A DNA stretch of 12,246 nucleotides from Cudoniella acicularis (lineage: Eukaryota > Ascomycota > Leotiomycetes > Helotiales > Helotiaceae): the NCBI GenBank assembly GCA_013054445.1, contig JAAMPI010001614.1, forward strand, positions 1 through 12,246, written 5' to 3'. A model generated the notes under the pieces. It saw only the letters and a list, made by a program, of their open reading frames with translations, was not told the DNA's origin and searched no databases. Both the position numbers and the translations under genes were made by a program. Position 1 is the stretch's first letter; each line of letters opens with the position of its first letter. This document shows positions 1-8,002 of the stretch, piece after piece.

Positions 1-382
1 GGGTATTCGATTCACTTGTTGTTTGGACAGGGCGAAGTTTAAGAACTAGAGATTGGGTTGTTGCTTTTAAAAATTTGGGATGGGAAAAGGTTGCGTGATT
101 GAGTTTGGGTCACTGATAGATAGATAGACAAGTATCGTGCTCGAGAAGCCATTATAATTTTTATAGATATAGAGTACTTTTGTGGCCTTTAGAGGGGCTT
201 GCTCGTGGAAGGGAAACTTGGTACCTGAAGGAAATTATAACCGTTTAAATATATAAGCCCAGTCATAAGAATCATATATGAAACTGTTTTTTATACCTAT
301 GTCTCTTTACAGTAGAAAGGTTTCATATTTTCAACTCTTCAAGCACTTTACTGCCAAAGAAGATAACACGTATTAAAATCAT
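1..382. other. 3' flank of the MFS transporter gene
   Basis: This stretch lies downstream of the minus-strand transporter stop codon at 383-385. It is AT-rich, holds a short GATA tetranucleotide run near 115-128, and shows no open frame of note. It probably contains the transporter's 3' UTR and terminator, but no specific signal can be fixed. Confidence 0.4.
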
Positions 383-2238
383 TCAAACAACCTCAAAGCT
401 CCCACCCTCCTCTTTCACCGTCCCCGTCTCACTCCCCTGACTAGTAACATTATAAATATATTTCCACACAAGGATCACAACCGCTGCAGCAGCGCAGCAA
501 GATCCCGCGATCGTAAAACCGAAGGCATAGCGAGGTGCATCTATCGTTTTTTTTTATTAGTATAGGGCCAGGTTTCACAACACTTAGGAGAAAAGACCTA
601 TGAGAGAGGAGACAAACCTTGAACACGAATAAGTTGGCTTCCCGGAAAATTCGCAATCTGAATAGCCATGACGTACATCGCCAACGCAATCGGCCTCTTG
701 CGATCCTCAACCACTGTCGAGAGCCAAGCAGCATTGATAGCTTGTGCTGATCCCTGGCCGCCTTGCGTTATTACAATCCCAGCTATTTTACGTTAATTAT
801 CAAATACCACAATTTATTCATACATTGCAATGATTTGGGAAGGGGACGTACTATAAATAAGCCACTTATTATACGGCACATACGAAATCCAAAATAGCCC
901 CACAACGCCAACGCAAAACCCAAACGCGATATGGAAACCGCGCTCGCGGACACGATCACTGTTAAATGCGAGGGAGAGCACGAGAATAAGGGAGACGGCT
1001 GAGCCGACGGAGTTCATGCCGTTGGCGGCGTATTGGGTGAAGCCGAGGGATTGGATGATGGAGGGGGCGTAGGTGTTCATTGGTGTGATCATTAGCCTTT
1101 ACGTTTACATTTAGTTAGTAAGGATGAATTGTGTTTAAATATGAGGAGGGAGAGAGGAAGGTGCATACATGGAGAGGAATGCAGTGATGATGTGGCCGTA
1201 GACGCGCCAGTCTAGGAATGTGTCTTTGATATCTTGGGCTGATACGGCAGCGTGGTAGCCGCGGGCTTTGGAGGGGTCTTCGCGTAGGGTTCGCATGGTG
1301 AGGATTGAGGCTTGACGGGGGGTGAAGACGTTGAAGGAGTGTCCAAGGAAGGATTTTGGTCGAGCTGCTGAGTGAGGCATGTAGAAGAATGCTATAATGG
1401 CTAGGAAGGAAGTCAAAGCTCCCTCTGTATGTTGTTAGTTTGGAAGACAAAACAAAATCGTTTCTGATTTGGAGAACAGCGTACCGACTGCAAAAAGCCA
1501 TTTCCATCCTTTCATACCATGTTTCCCATCTAGAGACAAAAGCCCCAATGCCAGTGGACCGGCAATGCAACCTGCAACAGCATTGGAAGACCAGAAGGCT
1601 GCAAATCGGAGGCCGAGTTCTCGGTTGGTGTAGAACCCTTTGATGTAAAGAGCCATTCCTATTTCCTGTTAGTATAGACCGGTACATGTGGGATAGGAAG
1701 GAAAACTCCACATACCTGGAATATAACCACCTTCCAAAGCACCAATGAAGAAACGAAGAGCCCACAGCCCGCGCCTATCGTGCATAAAAACTTGCGCCCA
1801 GGTACAAACTCCCCAGAAAAACATCGTTATGGGAAGGAAATTCTCAGGACCTAATCTCTTACTGATTATGTTGAACGGAATCTCGGTGAGCACAAAACCC
1901 AACGTGAATAAAGTAGTGGAAGTATTAATATCCGCGGTTGTAATGTTGATATCCTTTCGGATGGTCCCGGTTAGTGCGTTTGAGAGATTCGTGCGATCGA
2001 ACTGCATAAAGACGAAAAGAAATATAATGAAACCCAGAATTGTGAAGTCGGCTTTTCGGATTGCTGCTCTTTCCTCCTTCATGTCCCAGATGAGTTGGGC
2101 GTCATAACCCGGAATATTGAGTAGCTCGGCTGAGTCGTCGATTGAGGTAATGTTTTTCTCGTCATTGGATGGTATTCGTGATGGTGGGTCTCCGTTGCCA
2201 AGGCTGTTCAAGACCGGTGGGGTAGTAGCATTCGCCAT
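383..2238 (-). CDS. MFS transporter, allantoate permease (Dal5-like) family
   Basis: This is a plasma-membrane proton symporter of the major facilitator superfamily, anion:cation symporter (Dal5/Tna1) branch, which imports small organic anions such as allantoate, nicotinate or other vitamins; the substrate cannot be read here. Six exons can be placed: 2238-1716, 1658-1485, 1424-1169, 1096-852, 782-618 and 540-383. They total 1521 nt (506 residues), the usual family length. Every intron (57, 60, 72, 69 and 77 nt) has GT-AG ends, and several have clear branch points such as TACTAAC. Family landmarks are DRTNLSNA at residues 81-88, the GGYIPGMALY junction across exons 1-2, FYTNRELGLR, PMNTYAPSIIQSLGF at the start of exon 4, and QGGQGSAQAINAAW in exon 5. 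The ATG at 2238 has A at -3 and G at +4. The N-terminus (about 65 residues) and the C-terminal tail are hydrophilic and probably cytosolic. No disruption was found. The exon structure is firm; the substrate is unknown. Confidence 0.93.
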
Positions 2239-2341
2239 TGTTGTAACTTCAAAAGAAGCGAACTAATTGTCGTTTAAAGTCCGTCTTGACAGAGACTGTG
2301 AGCTGCTGTTGAGTGACCATCGAAGAGATATCACATTCATT

Positions 2342-2523
2342 TTATCTTAACATCATCTCTACAATGTGTTATCGCAATCCTTAGTTTAAAGCACGTTATC
2401 TCTGCCATCTCTGGGGTGATAACGCCTTTCAAGAGATTGAGTTGAGTTGATTTGCAGTTGAGATCTAGAAATTGGCAGCCGGGACAACACCTACAGACCT
2501 TCCCATGAGCCTGTGGTTTATCG
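2342..2523. promoter_or_regulatory. cluster of five GATA-factor type sites (HGATAR)
   Basis: Matches to HGATAR on either strand lie at 2342-2347, 2369-2374, 2396-2401, 2417-2422 and 2518-2523. With equal base frequencies about 0.5 match is expected in 180 bp. Fungal AreA/NIT2-type GATA activators control uptake of secondary nitrogen sources, and Dal5-family permeases are typical targets. The cluster starts about 105 bp upstream of the transporter start codon. The nitrogen-control reading is inference. Confidence 0.4.
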
Positions 2524-2850
2524 CCGCGGTATGCCGGACTTAGGGCCACAAGTCGCTGGAAATCTGTGAGCGTCTACCGGGTGGGTTACCGCGGCATGCC
2601 GATATGATAGCAAACCCCCTTTCCCGCCCACTTTGCTAGCCGAAAAGCCGCGGCATGCCGGTCTCCTCCTATTGGCATTCACCTTGATTAGGAATCGACT
2701 TTTGAACATCACCCACGGCAGATTTCGACCAAGCTTACTCATATGATAGCCCCGCAATCCCGCAGTAGTATTGCATGATAGTCACCACATTCCGGTACCT
2801 GCACCAGTTGATAGCCATTTCGAGGCGCTCAATGCCTCCGCGGCATGCCG
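2524..2850. promoter_or_regulatory. four copies of a CCGCGGYATGCCG motif (CGG-N4-CCG palindrome)
   Basis: Copies lie at 2524-2536, 2589-2601, 2648-2660 and 2838-2850. Three are identical and the first has T for C at position 7. Each has a ten-base core CGGCATGCCG (CGGTATGCCG in the first), preceded by CCG on the same side, so all four share one orientation. Paired CGG triplets at fixed spacing are the known recognition pattern of Zn2Cys6 (fungal binuclear cluster) dimers. Four 13-mers in 330 bp cannot be chance. The binding factor is unknown; a Zn2Cys6 protein is inferred from the triplet layout. Confidence 0.7.
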
Positions 2851-3001
2851 GTATCAGTTTCCGCCAAGCAGTCCTCGACACCCCCGGCCATGAAAAAGTC
2901 AAGTCTATTAAGAAACATCATAAGGAGGATTTTCTTCCTTCGTCTTCTTGAACAATAAGATTGAAATCAACATTTCCACACAGCACAAATACAGGAATCT
3001 C

Positions 3002-3043
3002 ATGAAGTCATGGCTCCACCAGCCACTATCCCCGCAGACATAG
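3002..3043 (+). other. 14-codon upstream ORF overlapping the ASST-like start
   Basis: An ATG eight bases before the chosen start opens a short out-of-frame reading frame that ends in TAG at 3041-3043. Its context is weak (C at -3), while the main ATG at 3010 has G at -3 and G at +4, so leaky scanning would favour the main start. Whether it represses translation cannot be told from sequence. Confidence 0.35.
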
Positions 3044-4304
3044 CAGTTTCGATCAAGAAACCCTCAAACAATGATACAGAAAAACAAGACACAACCGCAA
3101 CAGCCGCAGTAGAGCAAAGCACTCTGATCCGCCGAGGGGTCGGCCTCCGAGCGGTGGATTACGCTCTCGTCTCCCCAGGCTACACTCTCCTCGCCCACCT
3201 CACGAGCCCAGGAACAGTACGCCTCATCGCCAACGACGGCACCGAAGCCCACCGCTGGAACCTCCCCTACCGTCCCGGACGACACGCACGCATCCTCAAG
3301 AACGGAAATCTCGCCTACAACGGCGTGCATCCCGACGCCCCTTCTCTATTTCCCATGTGGCAGAAATACCGCGGCGGAGTAATGCAACAAATTGATCCAT
3401 CTGGAACCGTCGTCCGTGAGCATCGAGACCCTTTTGCACATCACGACCAAAACCATTTAGACAACGGGGAAATCCTGTACACAACTCTCGAAGCCTTGAC
3501 GGACGAGGAAGCGAAGATGGTTCAGGGGGGGATACCGGAGAGCGAGGCTCCGGATGGCAAAGTGTACGCCGATTGTATCAAGCACATCGATGCCAATAAC
3601 AACGTGATCTGGACCTGGAAAGCAATCGAGCACTTGGATCCCGCTGTACTTCCCCCTCCAAGCACACTACGCGCGCGAACACTGGCCCCTCATAAACTCT
3701 GTCTTCCCTTTGCGCGACGGCAATATCCTCGCCTCCCTGCGCAGCGTCTCAGCTGTAATCATAATTTCTCGCTCCACAGGAGAGATTCTATGGCATCTTG
3801 ATTCGACCGTTGTAGCGCAGCAGCATTGTGCTAGTGAGTTGGATGATGGAACGATTTTGATATTTGATAATGGGACCTTTAGGCATAGGGAGAGTGCTAC
3901 TTATTCGAGAGTCATTCAGGTCGAGAGGGAGACTAAGAAGATTGTGTGGGAATATAGGGATCCGCATCCATTGACTTTTTTTTTACGCCTTTTATGGGTG
4001 GGGCGCAGAGGTTGGGGAATGGGAATACGTTGATTACGGAGGCGGCGTTTGGGAGGGTGTTTGAGGTTACCAAGGAGGGGAAATTGGTATGTTATTTCTC
4101 TGGATTTGGAAAGAGAGTCTTGTGTGCTGGAAGTTGCTAATGATGAGGTGATTCTAGTGCTGGGAATATATCAACCCCCATTTTGCGGATTACAGCGGCC
4201 TGGATGCCGGCGAAATTGCAGACTACTTCGACTATCCTGCAAACGCGCTGTTCCGAGCATACAAATATATCCCAGAGCAAATTCCATGGCTCACTAATAA
4301 TTGA
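3010..4304 (+). pseudogene. arylsulfotransferase (ASST)-like protein gene with two frame disruptions
   Basis: The product resembles the ASST family of beta-propeller proteins, which in bacteria move sulfate between phenols without PAPS; the fungal members' reaction is mostly untested. Family features by codon are SPGYTLLAHL at 55-64, the DG..H.W blade motif at 76-83, PGRHARILKNGNLAYNG at 89-105, and HHDQNHLDNGEILY at 144-157, where His is expected at the active site. The reading frame changes near 3652-3662 (a C5 run). It continues as HYAREHWPLINSV, the QQH..SELDDGTILIFDNG motif and WEYRDPHP, then changes back at the T9 run 3976-3984 to FMGGAQRLGNGNTLITE. A 71-nt intron at 4087-4157 (GTATGT, CTAAT, CTAG) joins the last exon, WEYINPHFADY to the TGA at 4302. 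The two shifts cancel: 407 codons if both are ignored. As written, translation stops at 3799-3801 after 263 residues. No signal peptide is seen. It is either a pseudogene or an intact gene with homopolymer sequencing errors. Confidence 0.8.
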
Positions 4305-4826
4305 GCTTTTAAGCTGTTTTTACTTGAATTTCTGTGTCGTTAAGCGAAGGAAAAGCGTTATAAGGTAGAATTGAAAATCGCAGCTTTGATTTTTAAGTAG
4401 AATGGTATAGCATTAACCTTAATGGTCAGTTCCCTTTCTTCTGCGCCTTCGCTAAATCTATTATCTCCCGTGTTCTCTCCCATCTCCCGCGGATATAAAA
4501 ACCCACCTATCCTCTGCCACCCAGTTTGTTTCAAGTAACTAAATCTCGCCCTCCACTTTACACATGGGCTTTACCCTCCTCTCCCGTTTCTATCATCCAA
4601 CAACCCCTCAATCTCACTTCACTTCCTGTCCTAAAGCTTCAAGAATACTGGACCAAACGATAGCAATACGCAATTAGTATGAGCCGCGAGACATTGAAAG
4701 TAACCATTGAATTCGCTGTGGGTTTAAGTACGCAAAACCTCGCTGATACAAAAAGAACTTCTTCTACCTTGTGCACCTTAGCCAAACTATAGGCCTGACC
4801 TAATATCAAAGTTCACCACGAAACCT
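4305..4826. other. intergenic region between convergent genes, with a TATA-like box and pyrimidine-rich tract
   Basis: This lies between the ASST-like stop and the C-terminal end of the decayed regulator, so only terminators are needed here. It nevertheless looks like a plus-strand promoter: a TATAAAAA at 4494-4501, C/T-rich sequence to about 4620, and an ATG at 4564 opening a 37-codon frame that ends in TAG at 4675-4677. The short peptide is not recognised. No gene is called. Confidence 0.35.
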
Positions 4827-7071
4827 CTAAAGCCAACTTCGCCGGTTGGGATTATCAGCCCACGCGCGATCTTCCACACTCCAATCCCAAAGATCAATAG
4901 CCTCCTGGGCAATCCTCCTTGCTGGCTGCCACAGACTTCTTTCCAGAGGGGCTTCATTACTTCTTTAATGATGGCCTTCTGATATCTCCGATCCTCAACA
5001 TAACGGGTAAAAGCTGGCAAAGCATGGCAAGACCCCAAATTTGAAGAGAAGTCGTTTGCCGCGATGCCATACAAGATGCAAATCAGATTCTCCAGTCTCG
5101 CTTTACTTGAACTGTCAATAGAATCGTGAGGCTCAGCTTGATTGTCTCGTTCATTCTCAATGTCGTATCGAAGAAGCAGCGTCTTTGATATGTAGTAATA
5201 TTGAAGAGCGAGTGCTAAGGGAATCAGTTGTTAATCGAGAGTGTACATAACAAAATGCTTACAATGATGCGGTTGGGCGAACACAATTTTAGGGAGGATG
5301 CAATCATCTCCAACCAGTACAGGTCTGAATACCAAAGGCTTATCGTTATATCAGTTCGCTAGCTGGTTTTGGGGGTCAATAAAATCCGTTGTTTCGCCAG
5401 GTTCGGTAAATGGAATTTTCACTATCCGAGTTGTGATCCATATGATACGTTTCACCTACCGGAATTCACTAGAGCAGTAAGGAGAAGCGCATTTACCGAA
5501 CCATATATGTAGGTTGAGTCTGAGAGGATAGTTGTGACTTAACGACATATCAATTGCTTGCCTGAGAAATATCTAGAAGTAGGCTAGTGCTCTCTCCGGT
5601 GCTTCTCTGAAGGAGAGTCTTTTGTACTCTGGGTATTTCTTTCTGATTCCGGACTCTGTACCATCCAGGGGCAGTCCAATAGCTTGGAATGTGCCATAAC
5701 CTGGGTTGGGATCGGGTGGTGGAAGTAACATGTAATGCATCTGCATAATAATCAAGGCAGCAAGCCTGTGATCCTGAAGGCCTTTTGAATTATCCGCGCC
5801 GATGCGGTTGAAAATCGTAAGGAACTTTCTGAGAAGTTTATCGTCAGGAGTCGGTGAACCCGCGACCATCCGACCATGAAGTTCTGCGGTTGCAAAGATG
5901 GCACTCGAAAGTAAGGAGCAACTCAAAGCTTCTTGCGGGATGAGAAGGCTGAAGTGTCGGGTATAGTTGCTAATATCTAGAGGCTTTCCAACTATGGAAT
6001 CGTTAGTCTATATTTGGAACACCGCTTCTTGGGCTCCCGCATTTAATGCGATGACATTTGTGAAGCAAAAATAAATAAATAAATACGAATTTGTTCTAAT
6101 AAAACAGGATAAAAACTTCGACTTGACATCATTTAGAAAATTACGAGTCGAGGATTCCAATTCCTTGGGCTAGTCCTCTTTATATTTTAACCCGGATGCA
6201 GACATGTCGACCATTATAACACTTAAACTGGGTGGAAGAGGTTTTGTTGTTCGTGTACTGGTGGGAAGCGGTTTCAAGACTTTCGACTGGCGTGATAAGG
6301 ATAGATTTGAAGAATAATCCACAGCAGGTGGTTGATTTTGAACTCGAGTTGGTTCCTGTAGCGGATCCAGACTTGATGAAGGCAGAAACGACTCAGAACT
6401 CGACGCAGATGGAATTTGTGGACCCGGCGGAGGAAGCTGATAAGTTGGCAGCGGTGCACCTCGTGATTCCCCAAGGGATGGGTCATTTTGACCTTGTGGT
6501 GCTCTGAGGCCATGTGTATTTGAGTGCGGCAATGCCGGTGGTACTCCCAAGCATTGAGCTTGGGAAGGTTGCTCGAAATGGTTTGGAGACGATAAGCCTG
6601 CTGCTGGCCCAAAACTCGGATGACCTGGCGGGGGTAAAGCCGGTTGCGGCACAAGCATACCAAAGAGTCCGACCTGCCTTAATTCCTGAGACTGGTATGG
6701 CGAAGCAGTGACCGTACCCGAAGCTTGGAGAACCCCTGCTTTAGTGGCCTTGGACGTATGTTTCGAAAACTTTTGAGCTGTTTGGGCAGGGCCTGAGAAG
6801 ATTAAGATCACAATTAGCACAAGACGATGTAGCGTGCTTCCCACTTACCTGCCCTTGGGGATGCTTTTCGCTTTGACTGTTTACTCGATGTCTTGTTTGG
6901 AGTGTCTTTTGCTGTTGGCTGTGTTTCGGACTCAGGGGGCGCTGCCTGACCACTATGCGTCTGACTCGGGGGCGATTTCCTTGAACATAATGTCAGTTAC
7001 AGAGCTCGGGGTGGCAGGCTATGAAGGACTAACGTTAGATCAATTACTAGACCGCCTTGTTCGTTGGACAT
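4827..7071 (-). pseudogene. decayed fungal transcription factor (fungal-specific TF domain, no zinc cluster found)
   Basis: The best-supported part is 5991-4827, which matches the fungal-specific transcription factor domain (Fungal_trans_2 type): LDISNYTRHFSLLIPQEAL, AIFATAELHGR, HRLAALIIMQMHYML, FLRQAIDMSL, then a 48-nt intron (5215-5262, GTAAGC, TTAAC, TTAG) and SLALQYYYISKTLLLRYD. The same minus-strand frame runs unspliced from 6792 and holds five stops: TAG at 6170, 6008, 5573 and 5456 and TGA at 5351. At the last three the context fits a family Trp (AYF-stop-IFLRQ, EFR-stop-VKRIIWIT, LAN-stop-YNDKP), so TGG lost a G to A. A one-base shift near 4915-4925 moves the C-terminus to RRIAQEAIDLWDWSVEDRAW, ending at TAG 4827-4829. 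Upstream, a textbook 56-nt intron (6793-6848, GTAAGT, CTAAT, CAG) joins a Pro/Ser-rich linker to a basic exon (KQSKRKASPRAG); the ATG at 7071 and an intron at 6961-7047 are tentative. No Cys6 cluster was seen on this strand. A nuclear regulator, now non-functional, is the likely origin. Confidence 0.65.
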
Positions 7072-8002
7072 CGTGAAGACTGCGTATCGATGCTGGAAAA
7101 ATAGATATTTGTTTAGCGATGTGAAGAAAGTAGAAGTGAATCATCAAGAAGGGGAAGTGGAAAGTCTGGCTCGTAACCAGGCCTGACTTCCTCAGTTCGT
7201 TGGTCTCCCCACCACCCCTTCCCCAAAACTTCAATGCCTGATTCACGAATCAAGAACCAGAAAGACTTTTTCACCTCGGATTTGAATTGACATATGCCTC
7301 ATCAATACTGATTGGGTTCTTGAGATTTCGAAGCTTGACAATTCCCAACCAGTCGAAGTTACCCATGTCGGATTTGAGCATTTAGGTGTGGGAGAAGCTT
7401 TGCAATGTTTTCATCACTCTTACTGTTGCAAGACTTGGTTTTCTGAGCTGAGCACCCGCATGCCATTACAAGTTGTGATATGTACAAGCTTGCAGGGCGA
7501 GAACATTGATGAGAATTTCCTGCTTTGTGAATGTGACCTCACCAGAAATATTGAGTTATGGAACCCAAATTTGACATACGGAGGTGAAGTCGATAAAACT
7601 GCACTTCACCCTCGATGCTGGCGTCTTTCATGAGCCAATCTTACATTTAATCAGACGACAATGCTTCCACCAGTCTGGACAGACCTCGTTTGGAAGGGGA
7701 CTCTCTTGTATCCGTCAGGTGCGACAGACGAGAGACTTAAGCAGCATTTGATTTTCTCTTGCTCAGTCTTCATGTTTCAGCTTCCTGAGTGCGATGGGGA
7801 CTTGTGGCCACTGTCGCACTTGACTGACGCTACTTTGAAGCGTGCGTTGAACATGCATGGCGATCATGAATTCGGGCAGGGAGTGAGGTGGTCCGGCTTC
7901 AAGTTTTGGGCCCGAATCCCACGGCAATCACAACCACGAGAGAAGGTCAGGATCAATCAACAGTCAGAACACCTTCTTGAAGCATCCACGGTCGAGCTTT
8001 GA
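7025..8002 (+). pseudogene. probable decayed gene of unknown family
   Basis: One plus-strand frame stays open for 326 codons apart from three TGA codons (7184-7186, 7283-7285, 7631-7633) and its final TGA at 8000-8002. Random sequence of this length should hold about 15 stops. The longest clean pieces are 115 and 122 codons. Their composition looks protein-like, with segments such as THVGFEHLGVGEALQCFHHS, LCECDLTRNIELWNPNL and MHGDHEFGQGVRWSGFKFW, but I do not recognise the family and no start codon or intron can be fixed. Each TGA could derive from CGA (Arg) by one C-to-T change. A weak alternative is a real spliced gene: an acceptor-like ATCAG at 7659-7663 follows the third TGA, but no good matching donor keeps the frame. 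Its 5' end overlaps the tentative first exon of the decayed regulator. Confidence 0.35.

Larger units (their letters stand above)
2239..3009. promoter_or_regulatory. divergent promoter region between MFS transporter and ASST-like gene
   Basis: This 771-bp region separates two divergently oriented start codons (minus strand 2238, plus strand 3010), so it should hold both promoters. It contains four copies of a CCGCGGYATGCCG motif and a cluster of GATA-type sites near the transporter side, each listed separately. A pyrimidine-rich tract around 2930-2950 lies about 60-80 bp before the ASST-like start and could mark its transcription start zone. Open frames crossing this region on the minus strand are short and run through the repeated motifs, so no gene is called here. 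Confidence 0.75.

Noticed and set aside
116..130. GATA tetranucleotide run
   Set aside because: It is a few units only, in a 3' flank; ordinary microsatellite noise.
2337..2757. Minus-strand frames of 70-79 codons in the divergent promoter
   Set aside because: They cross the repeated regulatory motifs and have no domain or conserved composition.
3646..3662. A GT...AG pair that might explain the first ASST frame change as a 17-nt intron
   Set aside because: It is far too short for a fungal intron, and its removal gives the wrong frame.
5992..6060. A possible intron acceptor (GACTAAC followed by ATAG) just upstream of LDISNYTRHF in the decayed regulator
   Set aside because: It would remove the TAG at 6008, but no matching donor with correct phase was found, and the same frame continues open upstream. 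Reading straight through is equally supported, so the intron is not called.
6070..6085. ATAA/AATA tetranucleotide run
   Set aside because: It is short simple sequence within an AT-rich part of the decayed gene, with no sign of an insertion boundary or target-site duplication.
6204..7076. Plus-strand frames across this stretch (37, 91, 65 and 80 codons), the first starting MSTIITLKLGGRGF, slightly reminiscent of a BTB start
   Set aside because: They lie antisense to the minus-strand Pro/Ser-rich frame, which has a textbook intron at 6793-6848 and stays in frame with the transcription factor domain. The BTB likeness is too short to support.
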